Assembly: GCA_964016875.1 (NCBI GenBank)
Contig: OZ024733.1
Span: 23,045,324-23,109,323 of the forward strand
Direction of reading: 5' to 3'
From: Fallopia convolvulus
Taxonomy: Eukaryota > Streptophyta > Magnoliopsida > Caryophyllales > Polygonaceae
Length of the DNA stretch: 64,000 bases
This document shows, in pieces, positions 22,279 through 32,871 of this stretch (position 1 is its first letter; every line of letters begins with the position of its first letter). The notes under the pieces were generated by a model that ran no database searches, was not told the DNA's origin, and saw nothing but the letters and a program-made list of their open reading frames with translations. The position numbers and the translations under genes are program-made.

Positions 22279-23447
22279 TGACTCGGCTAAAGTCGTTGTT
22301 GCCCAGATCAAAAATAAATTACCCTAAACTACAAAACCAAGTATAGCATGCAAGTAAGGGGTCGAACCCAAGAGAATCAGTATTCTAATTAATCAGCAAA
22401 GAGCAAAGACGTGGTTTTTAGGAGTTTAGACAAGCAAACAATATTAGGGTTTAAATCAATTAAAGAAAAGCAGAGTTCATTCAATCAATTCCACCTTTTT
22501 AATCCTTCGATCATTGATTCATCCACTTTTCTATAATTCCAAGGTTAATTCTAATCCTTATAAAAGATTTTCGTTTGTCCACGGTCCAAGCGAAATTATG
22601 ATATGAACAAGAACGCTTAATTCAAATCATGCAAAGTATTAAGGATAATAGGATATCAAATCATGCAATCGAGCTACGAGTCTCATGCATAAAATAACAA
22701 CCAAACACTCTTTCTCAATTCCAGTCCACGGTCCTGGAAAAGAGTTGTTTCAAGGATAAATAAGATTGCACAGACAACAATCAAACCTAATCCAAACAGT
22801 AGATCTAATTCAATCAAACAAGTTGATCAAGCTCATAAAATCAAACATAGATCATGGAATTAAAACAAGAGTTTGATATTAACCAAATGATAGAAAAGTT
22901 ACCAGAATCTCACGAATTACATAAAAAGGTTTCCTTGATCAAAAAAACTCCAAGGGAAATTAGTTCTCCATAATAGAAATAAAAACTAGGTTAAAAATAA
23001 AAGTAGTCTCCAAAAGTATCCTAGATAATGTGATAACAAAATATGCTACGAAACTAAGCTTAAATAGTAGAAAAACAACCGAAACCTAAAGATATAAAAA
23101 TAGATAAGAGATAAAATAAAACAGAAAGTCGGCGCTTCGGAAACACAGCCACCCGCGAGTGCGGGTCCAGTCTTCATCCCCCAGCCGCGGATCCTCGTCA
23201 AACCGCGAGCGCGGGTCCTGCATTCTTCAACTCTCTTGAATCTTCTCGTCACCGCGGTCTCGGGTCCATGCCCGAGGGCACGGGTCTTGTCTCCATAAAA
23301 TCTCCAGCTTGAATTTAGGACTTCTGTCTTGAAAATCTTCAATTGTAGGCTTTTCTGATATTACAAATAAACACCCTAATCTAGCCTAAAACACTCAGAA
23401 ATCCTAATAAAAATACATACTTACGATGTACTAAAACCAGCGTATCA
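22279..23447 (-). repeat. 5' LTR of gag-only gypsy element
   Basis: This 1169-bp LTR begins TGATACGCTGG and ends GAGTCA on the minus strand. It carries CCGCGAGCGCGGGTC-type motifs (23145-23290). Its outer edge abuts a Sirevirus-like LTR interrupted at 23448, so the gypsy element or a later deletion cut that LTR. Confidence 0.85.
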
Positions 23448-24261
23448 AACACCCTGGATCTAGACCTACTTCCCAAGCACTCTAGAACTCGTTGTGAACC
23501 AAGTAACCACAACCCTCAACCCGTCTAACAAGCCTACGTCTCTCCGAACTCGCCACTCGATTGAATCCCACGAACTAGTCACTCTATCTTTTCTCTTTCA
23601 CAAATATGGAGTATGAGCTCGTGGTTTTTCCTCTCTTAATATGCAATATCAACTCACTCATTTTCTAACCTAATAACCACGAATTATATAGGCTACCACA
23701 CTAGGGTTTAGAGAAATATTACTTCCTTTATTAATTAAGGAAGATAATATAAATCTAATCCTTACAAATATTCCTAAGGATAAAATAAATATTACAATAA
23801 ACAAACTCCTCGGGGCTTAAGCAAGATCCACGTCCTTTCTTGTTTTGAGAAGATTCTTTCCTTAACCGAACTGATCTGATATCTCGCGCAATCTTCTCAC
23901 GCGTTTTCAGTCTGCCTTCCTGTCAGGTCGAGGACCTGGCTCACGTCGACGACCTGCCCACGTCGGCAACCTGGATCACGTTGGCGACATGTTTCACAGA
24001 CTCGAGGTCGACCACCTGACATGCATAGGTCGGGGACGTGGCTCACGTTGACGACCTGTTTTGCAACATCGAAGTTGGCCACCTCAATTGCGTAAGTTGA
24101 GGACCTATCAAAGTCTTGAGCTCACATTCTACCAACTCTTTTATTCTGTCTTGGTTCACATGTTCGCAACTTCTCACATGTCCACGACTTCATAGAAGAA
24201 TCCATGTTGTCAATTTCCTTCAAGTTTGGACCCATCAAAATCAAAGCTTCGCTTTCTAACA
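23448..24261 (-). repeat. Sirevirus-like LTR fragment
   Basis: This is the inverted first ~814 bp of the 1.09-kb LTR also present at 27821-28908 and 37182-38268. It begins TGTTAGAAAGCGAAGC on the minus strand at 24261. Its missing end coincides with the gypsy LTR edge at 23447. It contains the CpG-rich GACCT module array (23930-24110). Confidence 0.85.
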
Positions 24262-24545
24262 AATTCCCCCTTTTTGATGGTGACAAACACCTTTATTCCT
24301 GCTCAAAAACTTCAAAGGCCAAACATCGACAATATAGATAATAAACACAAATTCTCTAAAAAGTTCCCCCTAAGTTGGATAATCTGCTTGGCATTCAATA
24401 TTAACTTCCCCCTTTTTATCTATCTCCAGCCTTTTCCCCTTTTGGCATCATCAAAAAGAATACTCGGAATAATCAAGCAATAGAATAATCATAAAAGGGT
24501 AAGCCTTTCCCCCTTTTAGGAAAGATCTCATAAGGATTATATTGT
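24262..24545 (-). other. 3' internal end of Sirevirus-like element with multiple polypurine tracts
   Basis: On the minus strand several G5 tracts (AAAAAGGGGGAA-like) precede the LTR: near 24265, 24365, 24408 and 24508. Repeated polypurine tracts before the 3' LTR are a described Sirevirus hallmark. No coding sequence. Confidence 0.7.
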
Positions 24546-25107
24546 TAGTCGATTATTGCCTTTGCCCTAAGCCGTTTTTTATTGTAATCTTTTTATAAGC
24601 TTAGGATGTTTTTGTAAAGATAATAGAAATAATATCTTGCATAACCGAATTGGAAGATATTATTCTCTTTTATCTGACCTAGTTTGTGTGTATTTAACCT
24701 AAAGATTTTAGGTTAGAATACTCACGAACTCATACTCCATATTTGTGTTAAGAAAGAAAAGAAAATGAGAGTTCGAGAGACGTAGGCTTGCTAGAAGGGT
24801 TGAGGGTTGTAGTTACTCGGTTCACAATGAGTTCTAGAGTGCTTGGGAAGTAGGTCTAGATCCAAGGTGTTCTTGTAAACAATCCAAAAGATCAATAAAG
24901 CAAGCTACGACTTTTAATCCTTCCAAGTGAGAACTTGGAAGGGAGTGGTTTTCACACTTGGTTGATATAGTTCATCAATCAAGTGTTTCCACTATAAAAA
25001 TCATTGAGTTCAAGTAAGTCTTTCTTGTAGTTTATTTCCGGTGCATTTAGTTAAGAGGTTGACGACTTAGTTGAGGTCGACAACCTAGACGTACTAACGA
25101 TCCTACA
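24546..25107 (+). repeat. Sirevirus-like LTR fragment, second subfamily
   Basis: It is similar to the right part of the LTR at 39621-40394 (shared TTTGCCCTAAGCC and CATAACCGAATTGGAAGAT) and ends CCTACA. A primer-binding site, TTGGTATCAAAGC, follows at 25109. The LTR start is missing. Confidence 0.75.
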
Positions 25108-25158
25108 ATTGGTATCAAAGCTTGGCTCTAGATCTGTTTTAGTATTTTTTACAGGAAA

Positions 25159-25320
25159 GATGACTTCGACAAACACAACCATCAATGATTCGTTCTGGAA
25201 GCCACCAATGCTCAAAGCTAGTGAGTATGATTGGTGGGTCGAGCAAATGGAGACCCATATTTGCTCACTCGACGGATAACACTGGAAGGTTATCGAGATG
25301 GGTCCTGAAACTTTTCTCAC
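25159..25320 (+). pseudogene. gag: Sirevirus-like Gag, N-terminal fragment
   Basis: MTSTNTTINDSFWKPPMLK opens a Gag N-terminus (DUF4219-like; EYDWWVEQMETH), then a TAA stop, then a few more codons to ETFLT. The sequence jumps at 25321 to the C-terminus of the extra ORF. All of pol and most of gag are missing. Confidence 0.75.
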
Positions 25321-25531
25321 TGAGATGGAAGATGCTGAGTTGGGCATTAATGCTGAAGGAAGGGACAATGAGCAACCTGGTGCTATTATGAAGATGTTAG
25401 TTGATCTCCAACGCCAGAACCAGGATTTTCTTGAGAAGGTTGGGCAACTCCTATCAGGTCAAACTGTGCTCAAGGCTGACGTTCATGAATTATCTGTTGC
25501 GCTTGATGACCTGACTAAGTCAGTGACTTAG
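25321..25531 (+). pseudogene. C-terminal fragment of Sirevirus-associated extra ORF
   Basis: About 70 codons (EMEDAELGINAEGRD ... LDDLTKSVT-stop) match the C-terminus of the minus-strand ORF at 25951-27759. The segment is predicted coiled coil (LVDLQRQNQDFLEKVGQLL). It is the left arm of a small palindrome. Confidence 0.8.
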
Positions 25532-26161
25532 CTCGAGTAGCCGACATCCAGTTCCCTTTATTTTTCCTAGCACATCTACTATCTCAAAAACATCTCTTCG
25601 GTTTCATTTATGTGTTTTTGCTTTCTCTGTGGCATATTTAAGACTATTTTGCTTTTGCTGTTGTGGTTTTTGTGTGTACGTTGGATAATTTTCTTATTTG
25701 CCCTTGTTTGATTATCTCTTTTGGCATCATAAAAAAGAACAATCTAAATAATTATGCAAAAAGAGATAATCAAACAAGGGCAAATAAGAAAATTATCCAA
25801 CGTACACACAAAAAACCTCAACAATAAAAGCAAAATAGTCTTAAACATGCCACAGAGAAAGCAAAAACACATAAATGAAACCGAAGAGATGTTTTTGAGA
25901 TAGTAGATGTGCTACGAAAAGTAAAGGGAACTGGATGTCGGCTACTCGAGCTAAGTCACTGACTTAGTCAGGTCATCAAGCGCAACAGATAATTCATGAA
26001 CGTCAGCCTTGAGCATAGTTTGACTTGATAGGAGTTGCCCAACCTTCTCAAGCAAATCCTGGTTCTGGCGTTGGAGATCAACTAACATCTTCATAATAGC
26101 ACCAGGTTGCTCACTGTCCCTTCCTTCAGCATTGATGCCCAACTCAGCATCTTCCATCTCA
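25321..26161. repeat. Palindrome, ~402-bp arms, 35-bp spacer
   Basis: 25321-25722 and about 25759-26161 are reverse complements with few differences. Each holds the same extra-ORF C-terminus and 3' flank. The spacer is 25723-25758. Confidence 0.88.
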
Positions 26162-27759
26162 GCATCTGAAACAACATCCTTTCCTGCATCCTTCGACACC
26201 CATTGATCATCAATCAATTTGTAACCCATCTTACGAATGATGTCAGAATTCAGGTAACGGACGTGTTTCACCTCTTCACCAGCCTCATAAACCTCATGAT
26301 ACTGAAGCACCTTCTTGATGATTGAGCAGTAGGGAAGAGCATGTCGAGTACTGTCCTTGACAGATTCCATGTGGAGAAGTAGCAATCTAGCGAAGTTGAC
26401 AGGTTCCTTGTTGAGAATTTTATCCATGACAAGAATGTCTTAGATCATAGAAGTGCTCCTCTTTTGCTCTCGGAGAATCAGGTTACTGATGACCCAAGTA
26501 AAAAGAACCTTCCTCTCGGCACACATAAAGTTGGTGGCAAAGGAACCACCTTCAACATCATCGACCTGTGTGACCTTCTTGAGTAACTCAGCTGAATCAA
26601 CTTCCTCAGGCCACGCACCTCTATGGTATTTAGCAAATCCCTTGTGTGGCACTTTCATAAGAGTGGCTAACTCCATGCTCGACATTGTAAACTTTTCTCC
26701 ATTGAGCTCATAATGACCCATGGTCGTCTTTTCCCTGTCCTCTACAGTCAACGACCTGTAGAATTCCCTTACCAACCCAGGGTTAAACTTCTCTTCCTCA
26801 TGAAACAAATGATCCCATCCTTGAACTGACAGCAACTCAAAAACACCCTTTAAACCTGTTGACTCGATGAACTCATCGTCCATGATGAGTTCCTTAACGA
26901 ATTCTCGCTCAGCCATATTACTTCCCTCACCTTTGATTTCTCCACTACCCTTTTTAGTGGGTGCCCTTTTACTCTTTTTGGACCTCACAGTTTTCTTAGA
27001 CATCACCGAGTCACCACCCTCGGATCCAACGGGTGTGGGAGTCGATTCTCTACCCCTTTTCCCTGTAACCTTAGCACTAGATCCCCTAGTCTTTGGCTTC
27101 TTTGACTCCTTTGTGATCACCACATCATCCTCATCGGATTTTTCAGACTCAAATAACTGCTTAGCAATCTCTTCTTTTGATTTTTGTCTAGATGACGACG
27201 CAACAGATTTCAAAAGAGAAAGCTTAGGATCACTGGGAGTACCGTGTTCAGAATCATCTTGACCTTCGATATTCAGTGGAAGAAGAGGTGAATCGGGGTT
27301 GTCAATGGGGTCGATCACCTTGCTTGGGTCAACGACCTGTTCAGGGTCATCGACCTGAGCGTCTGTTCCCGCCAACAACACAGTAGTCATCTTCTTCACG
27401 GCGACTGGTTCTGATTCCTTTTCTTGAGACTCCATGGCCTCGATTGATTTCACGACCTCCTGAACGGAATCGAAATCCCCTTGCATGCATTGAGATTTGG
27501 AACTCTCAACTACGAGCATAAACTCGGTCTCATCTTGCTCGTTCTCTGCGGATTTTGAAGAATTGGGCAGAGATTTTTTTGGAGATGGGGGGAGATTCTC
27601 TGTTGAGATTTGAGTGGGAGGGATTTCTTGAGGGATTGGAAGAGATTCAGTGGGATTTTGAGATGATTGGCCTGGTTCTTGATTTTGGGTTGATTGAGGA
27701 CCTTCAAGCATCAATGGTGAAATCAATCGAGGCCATGGAGTCTCAAGAAAAGCAATCAA
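25951..27759 (-). pseudogene. Extra ORF of Sirevirus-like element (putative plant transposon protein)
   Basis: The frame is 603 codons, closed only by one TAA at 26440-26442; otherwise open. The start is lost at the junction near 27760. Layout (sense direction): Pro/Ser/Gln-rich N-terminus; acidic Ser-rich region; Lys/Arg-rich segment with NLS-like clusters (KKTVRSKKSKRAPTKKG); conserved block EFIESTGLKGVFELL ... GHYELNGEKFTMSSMELATLMKVP; hydrophobic block VNFARLLLLHMESVKDSTRHALPY; coiled-coil tail. The conserved core resembles Pfam's putative plant transposon protein family (PF20167), from memory. In the copy at 42150-43075 it lies downstream of gag, the env-like position. No signal peptide or membrane anchor is obvious, so envelope function is not supported. 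Confidence 0.72.
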
Positions 27760-27820
27760 AACCAGTTTTTATTGCTTGATTATTCTGAGCCGTTAGTACT
27801 TCTAAGGATAAAATACCATT
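27760..27820. other. Mosaic junction with a short foldback
   Basis: 27716-27770 repeats, in inverse orientation, the ORF segment at about 27400-27450 (word AATCGAGGCCATGGAGTCTC). It is followed by TTGCTTGATTATTCTGAG, known from the element's 3' flank (32607), and GTTAGTACTTCTA, known from its LTR end. This looks like template-switch filler. Confidence 0.6.
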
Positions 27821-28908
27821 TGTTAGAAAGCGAAGCTATGATTTTGATGGTTACAAACTTGAAGGAAGTTGACAACATGGATTCCTGTATGAAGTCATGG
27901 ACATGTGAGAAGTCGCGAACATGTGAACCAAGACGGAATAGAAGAGTTGGTAGAATGTGAGCTCAAGACTTTGATAGGTCGTCAACTTACGCAAGTGAGG
28001 TGGCCAACTTTGAAGCTGTAAAACAGGTCGCCAACGTGAGTCACATCCCTAACCTATGCAAGTCAGGTGGTCGACCTCGAGTCTGTGAAACAGGTCGCTA
28101 ACGTGATCTAGGTCACCGACGTGGGCAGGTCGTCGATGTGAGCCAGGTTCTCGACCTGACAGGAAGGCAGACTGAAAACGCGTGAGAAGATTGCGCGAGA
28201 TATAAGATCAGTTTTGTTATGGAAAGAATCTTCTCAAAACAAGAAAGGACGTAGATCTTGCTTAAGCCCTAAGAAGTTTGTTTATTGTAATATTTATTTT
28301 ATCCTTAGGAAGATTTGTAAGGATTAGATTTATATTATCTTCCTTAATTAATAAAGGAAGTAATATATCTTTAAACCCTAGTGTGCTAGCCTATATAATT
28401 CGTGGTTATTAGGTTAGAAAATAGGTGAGCTGATATTGCATATTAAGAGAGGAAAAACCACGAGCTTATTCTCCATATTTGTGAAAGAGAAAAGATAGAG
28501 TGACTCGTTCGTGGGATTCGATCGAGTGGTGAGTTCGGAGAGACGTAGGCTTGTTAGACGGGTTGAGGGTTGTGGTTACTCGGTTCACAACGAATTCTAG
28601 AGTGCTTGGGAAGTAGTTCTAGATCCATGGTGTTCTTGTAAACAATCCAAAAGATCAATAAAGCAAGCTACGACTTTTAATCCTTCCAAGCGAGAACTTG
28701 GAAGGGAGTGGTTTTCGCACTTGATTCATAGAGTTCATCGATCAAGTGTTTCCACTATAAAATATTGATGTGTCAAGTAAGTCTTTTCTGTTAAATTAAA
28801 TTTCCGCTGCGTATATACTCAGGTTGGTGACTTTGTCTAAGTCGACAACCTTGACTAGGTTGGTGATTTTGGCTAGGTCAACGACCTAGAAGTACTAACG
28901 ATCCTACA
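27821..28908 (+). repeat. Sirevirus-like LTR, left arm
   Basis: This 1088-bp LTR runs from TGTTAGAAAG to CCTACA. It has a TATA-like TATATAA near 28391. Region 27975-28165 is an array of CpG-containing GTCGNCGACCTG-like words. A primer-binding site, TTGGTATCACAGCC, follows at 28910. Confidence 0.9.
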
Positions 28909-28966
28909 ATTGGTATCACAGCCTTGGCTCTAGATTTTTTTTAGTACTTATTGTTTTGCGGGAAAG

Positions 28967-30865
28967 ATGAGTTCAAAGTGCACTATGATCATCGACTCGT
29001 TTTGGAAATCGCCAATGCTTAATCCAGGAGAATATGATTGGTGGGTTGAGCAAATGGAAACCCACGTATGTTCCCTTAATGGCCGACTTTGGAAAGTGAT
29101 TGAAATTGGTCCTGAAACCTTTCTCACTACTGATGGGAAGGAGGTGAAGAAGAAGGAGGACTACAATGACGCCGACTTCAAGAAGTTGGAGAAAAATGCT
29201 CGTGCAAAGAAGGTTCTCTATGATGGTTTATCTCTTGGAGACTTGAAGAAAGTCTTTCACTACAAGACGGCCAAAGAAATTTGGGATGCTCTCAAACAAC
29301 TTCATCAAGGAAATGATGATGTGAAGAAGGACTGCATCATAACACTTTAGAGGGAGTATGAATGAATGACTCAAGAGAAAAATGAAGCCTTGGGTGATTA
29401 TCACTCAAGATTTCATGTTGTGGTTAGCCAACTTGTGTTTCTTGGTGAGAAACTTCCTCAATGGAAGCAAGTTAGCAAACTGATCCAAGGGCTCAACTCA
29501 AAGTGGAATGAAGCTGTTGTTGCGTTGCTAACTAATAGTGAGATCAAGTCACTCACCTTGGAGCATGTCATTGGGAAGTTGACCATGTATGGTGGAATCA
29601 AGAAAAGGCGAGATGATCGTTTTAAAACTGACATTAACTTGAAAGAGGAAAAAGGTTTTGATCTCGCACAAACTGAAGAAGATCAAATCGATGTTGATGA
29701 CGATGTTGCACTCATGGCTAGAGCAATGAAGAGGTTGGGGAAGTGCAACAAAGGTACGACACAACCGTCTGAAGATGTTGTGTGCTACCATTGTCAAGGT
29801 ATGGGACACTTTGCAAGACAATGTTTAAACAAGAAAGATGAGAAAAGCAAGTGTTCAATGTTCTCAACTTGGGAGAATTCAGAAGTTGGAGAAGATTCTA
29901 AACCAAATGGAGTGTGTCTCTTAACAAAAGTTGAAGACTCTTCAAGAGAGGTATGTGACACTGAAATCTACTCTATTTTGTCTAATAAGTCTAGAGAACA
30001 ACTATTGACCATTATTGAGAAGTTGGGAAATAAGGTTTGTGAACTTAGTGAGACGTTAGAAGAGAAAAATGATACTATTTCTAATTTAATTGATGATAAT
30101 AAAGTTTGGTCTGATAAAGTCATTGAATTAGAAAAGGCATCGTTTATTTCTACTTCAAATGTGTGCAACACTTGTACCGGTTTGAAAAGTGAAGTTGAGA
30201 ACTTAGAAAAAAAGTCACCAACCTAGAAGGTGAAAAACTCATGTTAAAATTAGGGAATGCTATATCAAGTGACTTTGAAAAACTTAAATTTGGATGATGA
30301 ATTCAAGAAAAAGAAATCGGTTGATGAAAGTGTTGCTAATCAAGTTGTTGATGTCAAGAAAGAGTATCCAAAGAAATTTGTGAAGCAAAGGCCTGGAATT
30401 GGGTACATAAGTACACCAAATAATCAAAGTACTAGTAAATGTTTCCCCAAGTCCAAGGGTAAAACTCACATGTGTAATAACAATGCGACTTGTTCCACAT
30501 CTGGGGTGGCCAACCTAGATAAAGGTAAACAAGTCTGGTACTCTGGTCAGAAGGTGCACAACGTGTGGAATAACCAAGTTCAGAATCCTAAACCTTCACA
30601 AATCAATTCTTATGCTCTTACTAGAAACAAACCTGTGTATCTCATGCATAACAAGAATGTTGGTCTAAAATCTCATAGAGCGTGTTGGTATTGTGGCAAG
30701 GTTGGCCACTACCAATATGAGTGTAGGAAAAAGGTTAAAGATGATGAAAAAGCTAGGTGGTGGAGGCAATCGAATCATGAAAATTCCTATGCTAATAATC
30801 AGATCCATGTGAACTCTTGTGCAAATAGCCATGCTTATTGTCAAAATTATTCACATGTTGCCTAA
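28967..30865 (+). pseudogene. gag: Sirevirus-like Gag, left arm, broken
   Basis: MSSKCTMIIDSFWKSPML starts a Gag with a DUF4219/UBN2 region (AKEIWDALKQLHQG). Two in-frame stops (TAG 29348-29350 and TGA shortly after) interrupt it. It resumes with YHSRFHVVVSQL, the zinc knuckle CYHCQGMGHFARQC (about 29790-29830), a coiled-coil segment, a frameshift near 30225, and a second knuckle CWYCGKVGHYQYEC (about 30685-30725). Two knuckles plus a long coiled coil fit the large Gag of Sireviruses. It ends near 30865. Confidence 0.85.
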
Positions 30866-31258
30866 CCTAGAGGAGTTGTTAAACAACTCTGGGTTCGAAG
30901 AAACTGACATTTAACTTGCAGATGTGAGTGAGAGGAGGCTTCCATTGGTTCTTTATAATTCATGTTTAGCTCGTTTGATGAGTAGTACATGGAAGGTTAT
31001 CTCACTTCAACAAAATCGAGGTATTTTTACCTTCAAAAATAAGGGCAAAGTTTCAAAGAAAGTGTTGAAGGGTACAATATGTACACAATGTGGGTGAAAC
31101 AAGCTGGAGAAGGTTTTGAAGTGAAAAGAAATCATGAGAAGTGATCAAAAAAAAGGAAGAGTGATTTTGAAGGTTGCCAACCTTAGGAAGTCACAAACTT
31201 GTGGAGGATTGCTAATCCTAGAGGATGATTCTAGTATGCTGAGAAAGAGATTGGAGTT

Positions 31259-31507
31259 GTGAGCATTGCTGAAGTTCCCAACTCAGAAGATTTGAATGTG
31301 AATGATGAAGAAGAGAATGGTGGTGATGTTGGTGGAAGTACTCGACAACCAGAAGAGTATGTTTCCGAAAATTCTAGTGAAAGAGCTATCGCTGAAGATG
31401 AGGTTGTGCAGAAAAGTTACCAATGTGTAGATATATTCACAAAGGCTTTGAATTGGGAATCCTTCGAGCAATTCCGCATGGAGCTAGGTATGATTTTCCT
31501 TAACTAA
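31259..31507 (+). pseudogene. Fused pol remnant ending in copia RNase H tail, left arm
   Basis: An acidic linker with SSERAIAEDE is followed by QCVDIFTKALNWESFEQFR, the C-terminal motif of copia RNase H, and a stop at 31507. The bulk of pol between 30870 and 31400 is gone. Confidence 0.75.
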
Positions 31508-32818
31508 ATCTATTTTCCTATCCATGTTTCCTCGATGATTGGCTAGATTAGATACTCTTTTTATGATTCAGTAGTCTCATCATTTTAAGGTGTTAAGTCT
31601 TGAATGATTCAATGTTACCAACTTAAGAACCATGCATATCTTTTTGTCTCTAATTCTTGCTTCTTGAGTAATGTTCTTAATGCATCATGAAACCTCTCTT
31701 TGAGCCCAAAAGTATCAAACCCGATGTTTTCTATCCCTCATTACAAGCATAAATGACAGTTGATTCTACAACCTACCCAAGCCTGTCATGTTAGAGAGTC
31801 TCTATGAGCTTATTTTTTGCTTCTTGATTAAAACGGAGAATTATCTACATGATTGACAAATCCACATTAAATATATTCTTTCCCTGGTTCTCTTTGGCAC
31901 CTCCGGTGCAACACCCGAAAGAACCAGGAGTATTCTCTTGTTGTGGATGTTGGCAACTCGGTGATAGTTAAGAGTAGTGAAACATTTGAGGAACCCTATC
32001 CAAGTGGGGAACCTTGTGTACGTTGGGAACCTTGAGTAGGTTGGGAACGTTGACTACATGTGTTTTATTTTGGAATTCTCTGGAAGAAAAATATGCCACT
32101 CAAGTGCGTTGTTAAAAAAAAATTGGAAAACCATGAGGTTTATGAGGCTGAGGGGGAAGGTAAGTTTGTGAGGAATTTGAATCATGACACTCAAAAAATA
32201 ATATGGATTACAAGCTGATTGGGAACCAATGGGTGTCAAAGGGTGCTAGAAAAGAAGTTGCCTTTGATGATGGTATTGATGATGCTGATGTGGGAAACAC
32301 AGTGGTGGAAGAACATGGTTTGCATTTTGTTGCTAGAAAAGGTTGAGCAACTCTTGTAATATTAGGGGTGCTCTTACTGATATGCTTGAGTCTTTGACTT
32401 TAGCTCGAGTCGCCAACATCCATCTCCTTTCTATTTTCCCTAGCACATCAACCCTCTCACAAAAATTCTCTCTTCGGTTTCATGTGTGTGTTTTGACTTT
32501 CTCATGCCTGCTTGGTTAAGACTATATCGTATCTTGTTGTGGTTTGGTGTTTGTAACTTTTGTTGACTTCTACGGTTTACCCTTTTATGATTATTCTATT
32601 GCTTGATTATTCTGAGTATTCTTTTTTATGATGCCAAAAGGGGGGAAAGGCTGGAGATAGATAAGAAGGGGGAAATTAATATTGAATGCCATGCAGGTTA
32701 TCCAACTTAGGGGGAACTTTTTAGAGAATTTGAGTTTATTGTCTATATTGTCGATGTTTGGCCTTTGAAGTTTTTGAGCAGGAATAAAGGTGTTTGTCAC
32801 CATCAAAAAGGGGGAATT
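31508..32818 (+). other. 3' noncoding region and polypurine tracts, left arm
   Basis: No intact ORF. Scrambled remnants of the extra ORF's C-terminal region occur at 32140-32410 (MDYKLIGNQWVSKGA-like in one frame). G-rich tracts at 32640, 32668, 32710 and 32808 precede the LTR start at 32819. Confidence 0.65.
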
Positions 32819-32871
32819 TGTTAGAAAGCGAAGCTTTGGAACCATCAAAATCAAAGCTTCGCTTTCTAACA
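32819..32871. repeat. Centre of the 10.4-kb palindrome
   Basis: TGTTAGAAAGCGAAGCTTTG (32819-32838), a 13-bp spacer, then its exact complement ending at 32871. Each side is the first 20-34 bp of an LTR, cut short and joined. Confidence 0.92.

Larger units (their letters stand above)
17406..23447 (-). mobile_element. Ty3/gypsy gag-protease-only retrotransposon (TR-GAG-like)
   Basis: Minus-strand order: LTR (23447-22279), primer-binding site (22273-22253), gag-protease (22120-19822), about 1.5 kb noncoding 3' region, polypurine tract (GGGGGAATT before 18315), then a second LTR (18315 to about 17406, 3'-truncated). Nothing resembling RT, RNase H or integrase lies between protease and the 3' LTR. 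Short-terminus and Gag features suggest the Athila/Tat side of Ty3/gypsy. It could be a deletion derivative of a full element or a self-standing non-autonomous family; comparison with other copies would decide. Confidence 0.8.

Noticed and set aside
26867..27262. 131-codon plus-strand ORF
   Set aside because: It is antisense to the extra ORF at 25951-27759; Ser/Leu-rich composition is expected for the complement of an acidic, Lys-rich sequence.
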